NCBI GenBank assembly: GCA_013003285.1
Contig: JABDJY010000365.1
Location: 1-11,454, forward strand
Length of the DNA: 11,454 nucleotides
Source of the DNA: Alphaproteobacteria bacterium
Lineage (GTDB): Bacteria; Pseudomonadota; Alphaproteobacteria; UBA6615
Reading direction: 5' to 3'
Positions 1 to 6,398 of the stretch are shown here, piece by piece. Numbering within the stretch: the first letter of the stretch is position 1; every line of letters starts with the position of its first letter. Under the pieces are notes generated by a model that did no database searches, was not told where the DNA came from, and saw only the letters and a program-made list of their open reading frames with translations. Both the position numbers and the translations under genes were made by a program.

Positions 1-353
1 ACGTGGAGCGCTGCCGGGTGCTGCTGCATCTGATCGATGGCACCGCCGGTCTGGAGGCCGCCGTCGATGCCTATAGGACCGTTCGCGATGAATTGACCGC
101 CTATGGCGGCGGCCTGGCGGACAAGCCCGAAGTGGTGGCGCTGAACAAGATCGATGCGCTGCGCGACGAAGACATCGCGGAAATGCGCACCGCGCTCTCC
201 AAGGCCTCCGGTCAGGACGTGCTGGCGATCTCCGGCGTGGCCGGGCTGGGGGTTCACGACGCCTTGCGGGCCTTGCGTGAATACATCGTCGAAGCCGGGA
301 CCACGGATACCGGCGTTTCATGGGACCCGCCAGCCCCGGAACTGGTCCAATGA
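1..353 (+). CDS. obgE: GTPase ObgE/CgtA, C-terminal part (5' end outside window)
   Basis: This is the last 116 codons of an Obg-family GTPase, which binds the 50S ribosomal subunit and links ribosome assembly to growth and stress control. The reading frame is open at the left edge, with codons beginning at base 3 (GTG, read here as an internal Val). The segment opens with VERCRVLLHLIDG, the conserved stretch after the G3 region. It then shows the G4 motif NKID near residue 49 and a G5-like SGVAGLGV near residue 77. It ends at TGA 351-353, about 20 residues past the G domain, so there is no long C-terminal OCT domain; this is common in Gram-negative Obg proteins. The TGA overlaps the proB start as ATGA, so proB is probably translationally coupled. 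The Obg N-terminal glycine-rich fold and the P-loop lie outside the window. Confidence 0.93.
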   Translation, partial: VERCRVLLHLIDGTAGLEAAVDAYRTVRDELTAYGGGLADKPEVVALNKIDALRDEDIAEMRTALSKASGQDVLAISGVAGLGVHDALRALREYIVEAGTTDTGVSWDPPAPELVQ

Positions 354-1504
354 GCGTGGCGACCGGCGAGGCTGCGGCGGACAATTTGTCAATTCACAAC
401 AGCCGGCGACTGGTCATCAAGATCGGATCGGCCTTGCTGGCCGATGATGACGGCAATCTGCAGAGCGAATGGATCGATGCGCTGGTTGCCGATGCCGCCG
501 AACTGCGCCGTGCCGGCACCGAAATTATCATCGTCTCTTCCGGCGCCATTGCGGTCGGCCGCCGGCTCTTGGGCTTGGCGCGCGGACCGCGCAACCGGGT
601 CCTGCGGCTGGAGGAAAGCCAGGCGGCGGCGGCGACCGGTCAGGTGCGCTTGGCCCATGCCTGGCAGAATGCACTGGCGCGCTATGACGTGCCGGTGGCG
701 CAAATTCTGCTCACTACCGAGGACACCGAAGACCGCCGGCGTTACCTGAATGCGCGCTCCACCATCACGACCCTGCTGAAGCTCGGCGTCATTCCGGTGA
801 TCAACGAGAACGATACGGTCGCCACCGAGGAGATCCGATTCGGCGATAATGACCGTCTCGCCGCGCGGGTGGCGCAGATGGTGAGCGCCGATACCTGCGT
901 CATTCTTTCTGACATCGATGGTCTCTACACCGCCGATCCGGCGCTGGGGGCGGGGGCGACCCATATCGCTGAGGTTCGCGCCATCACCCCCGAAATCGAG
1001 GCCATGGCCGGCGCCACCTCGAACGATGACGGCTCGGGCGGCATGGTGACCAAGATCGAAGCGGCGCGGATCGCTCTGCAGGCCGGCTGCCGCCTGGCCA
1101 TCGGCGACGGACGTATCGCCCGGCCGCTGGAAGCTTTCAACGGCGCGGCGACCTGCACCTGGTTCATCCCCCAGGGCGAGCCCCAAACGGCGCGCAAGCG
1201 CTGGATCGCCGCCAGCCTGAACCCGGTCGGCACCATTGTCGTCGACACCGGTGCCGCCAAGGCGCTGGCGGCCGGTAAGAGCCTGCTGCCCGCCGGTATG
1301 GTGCGCGTCGACGGCACGTTCGAGCGCGGCGACCCGGTGATCGTACGCGACGAGAACGGCACCGAAATGGCGCGCGGCCTCAGCGCCTATTCCAGCGAAG
1401 ATGCGGATTGCATCAAGGGGCTCAAGAGCAGCGAGACCGAAGCCGTGCTGGGCTATCGCGGACGCGAGGAAATGATCCACCGCGACGATCTGGTCCTTAG
1501 CTAG
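350..1504 (+). CDS. proB: Glutamate 5-kinase
   Basis: ProB phosphorylates L-glutamate to glutamyl 5-phosphate with ATP, the first committed and feedback-inhibited step of proline synthesis in the cytoplasm. The 384-residue product has the amino-acid kinase fold. Visible motifs are VIKIGSALL (about residues 22-30), SSGAIAVGRR, the glutamate site NENDTVATEE with FGDNDRLAA, LSDIDGLYTADP and GSGGMVTKIEAA. A C-terminal PUA domain covers roughly the last 95 residues (VDTGAAKALAAGKSLLPAG). I chose the ATG at 350, which overlaps the obgE stop as ATGA and matches the family length. An in-frame ATG at 320 would add ten residues read from inside obgE and is less likely. The order obgE-proB is widespread in bacteria, but the partner proA is here separated from proB by an exporter gene. 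Confidence 0.97.
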   Translation: MSVATGEAAADNLSIHNSRRLVIKIGSALLADDDGNLQSEWIDALVADAAELRRAGTEIIIVSSGAIAVGRRLLGLARGPRNRVLRLEESQAAAATGQVRLAHAWQNALARYDVPVAQILLTTEDTEDRRRYLNARSTITTLLKLGVIPVINENDTVATEEIRFGDNDRLAARVAQMVSADTCVILSDIDGLYTADPALGAGATHIAEVRAITPEIEAMAGATSNDDGSGGMVTKIEAARIALQAGCRLAIGDGRIARPLEAFNGAATCTWFIPQGEPQTARKRWIAASLNPVGTIVVDTGAAKALAAGKSLLPAGMVRVDGTFERGDPVIVRDENGTEMARGLSAYSSEDADCIKGLKSSETEAVLGYRGREEMIHRDDLVLS

Positions 1505-1517
1505 GCGGCGATCCGCC
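1504..1517. repeat. Short perfect inverted repeat against the exporter start codon
   Basis: GGCGG (1504-1508) and CCGCC (1513-1517) form a 5-bp all-GC stem with a CGAT loop. The repeat fills the gap between the proB stop and the ATG at 1518. No T-run follows, so it is not an intrinsic terminator. In the mRNA it could hide the ribosome binding region of the exporter gene and reduce its translation. In GC-rich DNA such a short stem may also be chance. Confidence 0.35.
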
Positions 1518-2429
1518 ATGCAACATAAAGGCGACCACCCGCCGGCCCTTTATATAGGTATCATGACTATTGCACTGGTCAGCGTCGGCCACGCCGCGAT
1601 TTTTGTGCGCATCGCCGACGCCGACCCGATAGTGGTCGCGGCGTTTCGGCTTGGCATTGCGACGGCGGTGCTGGCGCCGGTCACGCTGTTCTTCGCCTAT
1701 TCCGGGCTGCGTGCGCTGACCCGAAGGGAGCTGCGCCTGATCGCTGGCGCCGCGGTGTTTCTGGCGCTGCACTTCGCGACCTGGATCGCCTCGCTGGATT
1801 TCACCTCGATCGCCAATGCGGTCGTGTTGGTAACTCTTAGCCCGGTGTGGCTGGCGCTCTATGGCGTGGTCATTCTGCGCGTCCAGTCCGGCCATCGCAT
1901 GTGGTTTAGTATCGCGCTCGCCATTGCCGGCAGTGTGATCATTGCGGTGGGTAGCGCGGCCGGCGGTAGCACGTCGCTGTTCGGCGATGGATTGGCCCTG
2001 GCCGGCGGCATCTTCATCGCCGGTTTTTTGCTCATTGCGCAAAAAGCCCGACAGACGGTGGACCTGCTGCCCTTCGTGACCCTGGTCTATGGTTTCGCGG
2101 CGGCGCTGTTGTGGATCGCTGTCATCGCGCTGGGCCTGCCGGTCGCGGGCCTATCGGGAACGACCTATGGCGCGATGATCGCCCTGGCGCTGATCAGCCA
2201 GGTCATCGGCCATACGGGTATCAATTGGGCGGTCCGCGCCATCCCGCCGACCCTACTGGCCATCGCCATATTAGGCGAACCGGTTCTGTCTTCGTTGTTC
2301 GGCTGGGCCTATTTCGGCGAAGGAATCGGCTGGCCCACGGCGCTGGGCGGGGTGCTCATATTGGCCGGAATCTGGCTGGGAACCCGGGCCGGCGGCGCCT
2401 TACCATCGAAAACCGGGCAAATAGGGTGA
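1518..2429 (+). CDS. EamA-family (DMT superfamily) ten-helix inner-membrane transporter
   Basis: This 303-residue, strongly hydrophobic protein fits the drug/metabolite transporter superfamily, with two tandem EamA repeats (roughly residues 12-140 and 155-290) and about ten membrane segments. Family signatures include AAIFVRIADADPIVVAAFRLG at the end of helix 1 and into helix 2, FTSIANAVVLVTLSPVWLAL in the first repeat, and PPTLLAIAILGEPVLSSLFG in the second. Relatives export amino acids, purines or other metabolites, but the substrate cannot be read from the sequence. The ATG at 1518 keeps the whole first helix. A second ATG at 1563 has a better AGG motif 4 nt upstream but would cut into helix 1. 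The gene starts 13 nt after proB and lies before proA, so it is probably cotranscribed. Export of proline, glutamate or a related compound is possible, but this is only a guess from location. Confidence 0.85.
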   Translation: MQHKGDHPPALYIGIMTIALVSVGHAAIFVRIADADPIVVAAFRLGIATAVLAPVTLFFAYSGLRALTRRELRLIAGAAVFLALHFATWIASLDFTSIANAVVLVTLSPVWLALYGVVILRVQSGHRMWFSIALAIAGSVIIAVGSAAGGSTSLFGDGLALAGGIFIAGFLLIAQKARQTVDLLPFVTLVYGFAAALLWIAVIALGLPVAGLSGTTYGAMIALALISQVIGHTGINWAVRAIPPTLLAIAILGEPVLSSLFGWAYFGEGIGWPTALGGVLILAGIWLGTRAGGALPSKTGQIG

Positions 2430-2488
2430 AATCGGCGTATAAATTGACTATCTTCGCCGCCCGCGCCATTTGAAAGACGTGAAAGACC

Positions 2489-3775
2489 ATGAGTGTAGCG
2501 CACGACATAGATGACAACGCCGATATCGCGGCGATCATGCTCCATATGGGCGCCGCCGCCCGTGCGGCGGGGCGTGCGCTGGCGCAGGCCACAAGCGCCG
2601 ATAAGGACGCGGCGATCACCGGCGGCGCGGCGCGAATTCGCGACCGGCAGGCCGATATTCTGGCGGCCAACGCGATCGATGTGGCGGCGGCCAAGGAAAA
2701 GAATATTAGCGGCGCCATGCTCGATCGGCTGATCCTCGACGATAAGCGCCTCGAAGCGATGGCGCGCGGGTTGGAAGAAGTCGCCGCGCTACCCGATCCC
2801 ATCGGCACCGTGCTCGACGAACGCACCCGGCCGAACGGATTGAAAATCTCCCGCATTCGCGTGCCGCTCGGCGTCATCGGCGTGATCTATGAATCGCGTC
2901 CTAACGTGACGGCCGATGCCGGTGGTTTGTGCTTGAAGGCGGGCAATGCGGCCATCCTGCGCGGCGGCTCCGATACGTTCCACACCTCGGCGGTGATTTT
3001 GGAATGCCTGCAACAGGGGCTCGCCGCCGCCGGCTTGCCGGAGACCTGTCTCCAAGCGCCGCCCACTACCGACCGGGCGGCGGTCGGTGCCATGTTGGCC
3101 ATGAGTGACTATATCGACGTCATCGTGCCGCGCGGCGGCAAGTCGCTGGTCGAGCGGGTGCAGAACGAGGCCCGCATGCCGGTCTTCGCCCATCTGGAAG
3201 GCATTTGCCACACCTATGTGCATGCGAAGGCCCAGCTCGACATGGCGCGCTCGATCGTGCTCAACGCCAAGATGCGCCGGACGGGAATTTGCGGCGCGAC
3301 CGAGACCGTCTTGATCGACCGCTCGGTGGCGCCGGATATGCTGACCCCGATTGTCGACGATCTGGTCGAGGCCGGCTGCGAAGTACGCGGCGATGCCGGG
3401 GCGCAAGGCATCGATGGACGCATCTGCGCGGCGACGGCAGAAGATTGGGACACCGAATATCTGGATTCCATCGTCTCGGTGAAACTGGTCGACGGGGTCG
3501 ATGGCGCGATCGAGCATATCAACCAGCATGGGTCCAACCATACCGACGCCATCGTCACTGACGATGATGCGGTCGCAGCGCAATTCCTCGATGGGGTCGA
3601 TAGCGGCATCGTTATGCACAATACATCGACCCAGTTCGCCGATGGCGGTGAGTTCGGCATGGGGGCGGAGATCGGTATCTCGACGGGCCGGCTGCATGCA
3701 CGCGGGCCGGTCGGCGCGGAGCAGTTAACCACCTATAAATATGTCGTTCGCGGTGCCGGGCAGTTACGGCCCTGA
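2489..3775 (+). CDS. proA: Gamma-glutamyl phosphate reductase
   Basis: ProA reduces glutamyl 5-phosphate with NADPH to glutamate 5-semialdehyde, the second step of proline synthesis, and is thought to take the unstable substrate directly from ProB. The 428-residue length is normal for this aldehyde-dehydrogenase-fold family. Motifs are LGVIGVIYESRPNVTADA, LCLKAGNAAILRGGSD, the HLEGICHTYVH segment, the catalytic Cys268 within RRTGICGATET, and a C-terminal GEFGMGAEIGISTGRLHARGP. The ATG at 2489 has only a weak purine-rich GAAAG upstream. The 59-nt gap after the exporter gene contains TTGACT (2444-2449), a good -35-like hexamer, but no clear -10 element at the right distance. An internal promoter is therefore possible but not shown. 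Confidence 0.97.
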   Translation: MSVAHDIDDNADIAAIMLHMGAAARAAGRALAQATSADKDAAITGGAARIRDRQADILAANAIDVAAAKEKNISGAMLDRLILDDKRLEAMARGLEEVAALPDPIGTVLDERTRPNGLKISRIRVPLGVIGVIYESRPNVTADAGGLCLKAGNAAILRGGSDTFHTSAVILECLQQGLAAAGLPETCLQAPPTTDRAAVGAMLAMSDYIDVIVPRGGKSLVERVQNEARMPVFAHLEGICHTYVHAKAQLDMARSIVLNAKMRRTGICGATETVLIDRSVAPDMLTPIVDDLVEAGCEVRGDAGAQGIDGRICAATAEDWDTEYLDSIVSVKLVDGVDGAIEHINQHGSNHTDAIVTDDDAVAAQFLDGVDSGIVMHNTSTQFADGGEFGMGAEIGISTGRLHARGPVGAEQLTTYKYVVRGAGQLRP

Positions 3776-3777
3776 CG

Positions 3778-4392
3778 GTGAACCCATCACAGGCGTTGGT
3801 GTGTGGCGGCGGCCGCCAGAGGATTGGTCTGCTGGGGGGGTCGTTCAATCCCGCCCATGGGGGGCATCTCTATATCAGCCTCGAAGCCCTAAAGCGATTG
3901 CGCCTCGATGCGGTATGGTGGCTGGTGTCACCGCAAAATCCGCTCAAAACCACCGACGGTATGGCGCCGCTGGCTGAGCGGCTGGCCTCTGCCCAGGCGA
4001 TTGCACAGCACCCGCGCATCCGGGTGACGGCCATCGAGGAAAAGCTGGGCACCCGCTATTCGGTGGATACGATCGCGCGGCTGAAGCAGCAATTCCCTGC
4101 CACCCGCTTCGTTTGGCTGATGGGGTCCGATAATCTGGCGCAAATGCCCCGGTGGCGCCGCTGGACGCAAATATTTGACACGGTTTCCATTGCGGTCTTC
4201 GCCCGCGAAACCTATGATTTCCAGGCTTTGGCCGGCATGGCTGCTCATCGGTTCCAGGCCCACCGGGTGCCGGCGGAACGGGCGGCGAGCTTGGCCGACC
4301 GGACGCCACCCGCCTGGACCTTTATACCGCTGCGTAAACATCCGGCAGCCTCGACCGATATTCGCTTATCGGGTGGCTGGCCGGACGGTTGA
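3778..4392 (+). CDS. nadD: Nicotinate-nucleotide adenylyltransferase
   Basis: NadD joins nicotinate mononucleotide and ATP to make deamido-NAD in NAD synthesis. The 204-residue protein carries the nucleotidyltransferase signature GGSFNPAHGGH (residues 20-30), where the two histidines bind the ATP phosphates. It also has the family segments SPQNPLK, TRYSVDTI and MGSDNLAQMPRWRRW, and a C-terminal STDIR (192-196) in place of the usual ISSTxIR. I chose the GTG at 3778, two bases after the proA stop. It gives a 15-residue lead before the first strand (RIGLLGGSF). TTG 3796 and GTG 3799 are possible later starts, and no start has a convincing Shine-Dalgarno sequence, so expression probably depends on coupling to proA. 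The gene order proA-nadD-rsfS-rlmH is typical. Confidence 0.96.
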   Translation: MNPSQALVCGGGRQRIGLLGGSFNPAHGGHLYISLEALKRLRLDAVWWLVSPQNPLKTTDGMAPLAERLASAQAIAQHPRIRVTAIEEKLGTRYSVDTIARLKQQFPATRFVWLMGSDNLAQMPRWRRWTQIFDTVSIAVFARETYDFQALAGMAAHRFQAHRVPAERAASLADRTPPAWTFIPLRKHPAASTDIRLSGGWPDG

Positions 4393-4424
4393 TATGGTGG
4401 AAAGCGGGGGACTAATTTGGCAAC

Positions 4425-4429
4425 GAGGA
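4425..4429 (+). promoter_or_regulatory. Shine-Dalgarno sequence for rsfS
   Basis: GAGGA lies 7 nt before ATA 4437-4439 and 4 nt before ATC 4434-4436. It is the only strong ribosome binding motif placed to start rsfS upstream of its first conserved helix. It therefore decides the start assignment, although the codon it serves is not ATG, GTG or TTG. Confidence 0.55.
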
Positions 4430-4436
4430 CACGATC

Positions 4437-4826
4437 ATAGTCGCGAAACGGAAAAAGACTTCGCCTGAAACGGCGGAAAAGATATTAGCCCTGGTTGAAG
4501 AATCGTTGGATGACGATCAGGCCAATGACGTCAAAGTCATCCCACTGGCCGGTAAAACAGATATCGCCGAATATATGGTGGTGGCCAGCGGCCGTTCGGC
4601 CCGTCACGTCGATGCGACGACCCAACATCTCCTGACCAAATTGAAGGCGGCCGGTATGCGCGATGTGCGCAGCGAGGGCAGGGACAATAAGGACTGGATC
4701 CTGGTCGATGTCGGCCACGTCATTGTGCATCTGTTCCGGCCCGAAGTGCGGGCCTATTACGATCTCGAGAAACTATGGGAATCGGGTACCATCGAGCGCA
4801 GTGCGGACGAAGCGTCGTCGGTCTAG
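4437..4826 (+). CDS. rsfS: Ribosomal silencing factor RsfS (Iojap/DUF143 family), apparent ATA start
   Basis: RsfS binds ribosomal protein uL14 on the 50S subunit and blocks joining with 30S, reducing translation when nutrients are short. The family core is clear: DVKVIPLAGKTDIAEYMVVASG, SARHVDATTQHL, and the C-terminal DWILVDVGHVIVHLF followed by RAYYDLEKLW. The first usual start codon in frame is TTG 4506, which gives 106 residues. It would remove most of the first family helix (ETAEKILALVEESL), which is plainly encoded just upstream and open back to a TAA at 4413-4415. No ATG, GTG or TTG exists in that upstream frame. The best-placed candidate is ATA 4437, 7 nt after GAGGA, giving 129 residues beginning (M)VAKRKKTSPE. 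ATC 4434 and CTG 4491 are alternatives. Identity is secure; the start is not. Confidence 0.9.
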   Translation: MVAKRKKTSPETAEKILALVEESLDDDQANDVKVIPLAGKTDIAEYMVVASGRSARHVDATTQHLLTKLKAAGMRDVRSEGRDNKDWILVDVGHVIVHLFRPEVRAYYDLEKLWESGTIERSADEASSV

Positions 4827-4840
4827 CGGCGTCGCGTTAG

Positions 4841-5302
4841 ATGCGCATTCATATTGTGGCGGTCGGCCGTGCTCGCGCGGGCCCCGAGGCCGCCCTCTTC
4901 GATCATTATAAGGATCGCGTCACCCTGTGGCCGATCACCCTGGCCGAGCAGGATCTGCGCAAGCGCACCGCGCCGGACAAGCTTGCCGAGGCGGAGGGCG
5001 ATCTCTTGCTGCACGCCCTTCCCGACGGCGCCTATGTGGTGGCGCTGGACGAGCGCGGAAAACAGCAATCCAGCCGAGACTTCGCCAAGTTGCTGAGCGA
5101 CCTGCAAGATGACGGCCGCCGAGATGTGGCATTCCTCATCGGCGGCGCCGATGGTCTGACGCCGCCGGTGCGTGATCGCGCCGACAAAGTGTTATCCCTG
5201 GGGCAAGCGACTTGGCCCCATATGCTGGTGCGCGGTCTGTTGACCGAACAGATTTACCGCGCCCAACAAATTATCGCCGGCCACCCGTACCACCGCGACT
5301 AA
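4841..5302 (+). CDS. rlmH: 23S rRNA (pseudouridine-1915-N3)-methyltransferase
   Basis: RlmH is a small SPOUT-class enzyme that methylates pseudouridine 1915 in helix 69 of 23S rRNA on assembled 70S ribosomes, using S-adenosylmethionine. The 153-residue length is normal. The trefoil-knot SAM site shows as FLIGGADGL (residues 98-106), and the C-terminal signature as WPHMLVRGLLTEQIYRAQQI with a final PYHRD. It starts at ATG 4841, 14 nt after rsfS, with only a weak ribosome binding motif, which suggests coupling within the operon. Its stop lies four bases from the stop of the convergent minus-strand gene, and no hairpin terminator is visible between them. Confidence 0.97.
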   Translation: MRIHIVAVGRARAGPEAALFDHYKDRVTLWPITLAEQDLRKRTAPDKLAEAEGDLLLHALPDGAYVVALDERGKQQSSRDFAKLLSDLQDDGRRDVAFLIGGADGLTPPVRDRADKVLSLGQATWPHMLVRGLLTEQIYRAQQIIAGHPYHRD

Positions 5303-5306
5303 CACG

Positions 5307-6167
5307 CTAGTCGAAGTTGTTTTTCTTACCTTTCCGGACATAGGCAATGACATCGCTGATGTGACGCTCGCCATGGTGGCTGCTCTCGGCGGCGACTTGC
5401 GAGAACATTTGCATGGCCAACCCGGCGTCGAAGTCGGCAGTCATCCGCCGCTTCCAGGGACGCCGAATAACTTGAGTGGTCATGCGCCGGGTAGTGCGGG
5501 GCTGGGTCATAATCTGGTCGGCCAATTGGTAGGCCCGCTCCAGCATTTTTTCGCGCGGCACGACCTCGTTCACCATTCCCCATTCCAACGCCTGCTCCGC
5601 GTTGATCGCTTCACCGGTAAGTAACGCATAGGCCGCCCGCTTGGTGCCGAGCAGTTCTTGAAAGCAAACATTGATGCCGTCGCCGGGGACCGATCCGATG
5701 TCGTAGTGCAGATCGTAAATGACCGTATCTTCGCTGCAGATCGTCAGGTCGCACATCAGGCACAGCTCGGTGTGAAAGCCGGGGCCGTTGAGCACGCCGA
5801 TGGTGGGAATTTCAAGGTCGTTCATCAGGGCGTACAAATTAACCCTGCCGTCTTTGAAGGCATATTCGTAGGCCCAATAATTGAGATCTTCGGCCTCGAT
5901 TTTGAAACCCTCGGGATCGGGTTCCATCATGAAATCTTCCCCGGTTCCGGTGAAAATCATGACCTCGTTTTCCGGGTCGGCGCCGACGGTCTTGAAGACC
6001 TGGGCCACGGAACGATGATTTTCGACACTTAATTGGATCGGGCCGCCCGCCGTATGGGCCTGCACCAAAATGACGCCATCGTCGCGGCGCTCCAACTTGT
6101 AATTATCTTTGTAGATCTCTTTGTAATCGTCGAACTTTGGGTCTGGTATGAACTTGACTAACGACAT
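5307..6167 (-). CDS. Crotonase-fold hydrolase resembling 6-oxocamphor hydrolase (beta-diketone hydrolase)
   Basis: This 286-residue protein belongs to the enoyl-CoA hydratase/isomerase superfamily (EVMIFTGTG, PTIGVLNGPG, GTKRAAYALLTGEAINAEQALEWGMVNEVV). The usual hydratase catalytic site is changed. The GGGCEL loop is GFHTEL (His132, Glu134), the second catalytic Glu is replaced by His154, and IPGAGG reads VPGDG (Asp163). His51, His132, His154 and Asp163 fall where I recall the catalytic residues of 6-oxocamphor hydrolase, which cleaves a cyclic beta-diketone by a retro-Claisen reaction. The active-site Trp of that enzyme appears to be Leu46. A C-C bond hydrolase is therefore more likely than a CoA-thioester hydratase, but the substrate is unknown. 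The ATG at 6165-6167 has a good AAGGGAGAAG motif upstream. The gene is transcribed against its neighbours and may have been inserted into the operon. Confidence 0.75.
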   Translation of the reverse strand: MSLVKFIPDPKFDDYKEIYKDNYKLERRDDGVILVQAHTAGGPIQLSVENHRSVAQVFKTVGADPENEVMIFTGTGEDFMMEPDPEGFKIEAEDLNYWAYEYAFKDGRVNLYALMNDLEIPTIGVLNGPGFHTELCLMCDLTICSEDTVIYDLHYDIGSVPGDGINVCFQELLGTKRAAYALLTGEAINAEQALEWGMVNEVVPREKMLERAYQLADQIMTQPRTTRRMTTQVIRRPWKRRMTADFDAGLAMQMFSQVAAESSHHGERHISDVIAYVRKGKKNNFD

Positions 6168-6398
6168 GATACTTCTCCCTTAGAGATTGGTGACCGGCCC
6201 CCAAGTCGAGTCTGCCTTTCGGGTTGGTTACTGGCCGATCGATCGCTTCAATCTAGAGAGTATCGCTGGCCCCTTCGCCGAGCGCAAAAGCAATTCCTAA
6301 GCTCTTTTCGCGGTGGTTCCGGCGCGACAGAATCAAACTTCTGCGCTATATCGGCCCCAAATCGATCAATCTTTTGTGTGAGTAAGTGGAAATACAAG
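6168..6398. promoter_or_regulatory. Divergent intergenic region between the crotonase gene and gpmA
   Basis: These 231 bp separate two divergent starts and must hold both promoters. For gpmA, GCGACA (6324-6329), a 16-nt spacer and CTATAT (6346-6351) form a plausible sigma-70-type pair. For the minus-strand gene, TTGCGC and GATACT (complement of 6282-6287 and 6259-6264) are 17 nt apart, a weaker match. A 10-bp palindrome CGATCGATCG lies at 6236-6245. No ORF or RNA gene is recognisable. The promoter assignments are by eye and uncertain. Confidence 0.4.
6187..6236. repeat. Imperfect 13-bp direct repeat, possible operator pair
   Basis: TTGGTGACCGGCC (6187-6199) and TTGGTTACTGGCC (6224-6236) match at 11 of 13 positions and start 37 bp apart, about three and a half helical turns. 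They lie 20-70 bp upstream of the crotonase-fold gene, between its start codon and the candidate promoter. A regulator binding site is possible, and chance similarity is also possible. Confidence 0.3.

Noticed and set aside
320..349. Upstream ATG extension of proB
   Set aside because: The extra residues are translated from inside obgE, while the ATG at 350 forms the usual ATGA overlap and fits the family N-terminus.
389..1519. 376-codon minus-strand open frame opposite proB
   Set aside because: It is the antisense shadow of a clearly conserved proB. High GC at third codon positions keeps the opposite frame open, and the translation is a repetitive Arg/Gly/Ala/Asp mix with no known motif.
4394..4468. 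Small plus-strand ORF (ATG 4394, 24 codons) between nadD and rsfS
   Set aside because: It overlaps the conserved start of rsfS in another frame and has no convincing ribosome binding site. It is probably chance.
5290..5340. Possible bidirectional terminator between rlmH and the convergent gene
   Set aside because: There is a short T-run (GTTGTTTTTC) but no stable GC stem before it on either strand, and only four bases separate the two stops.
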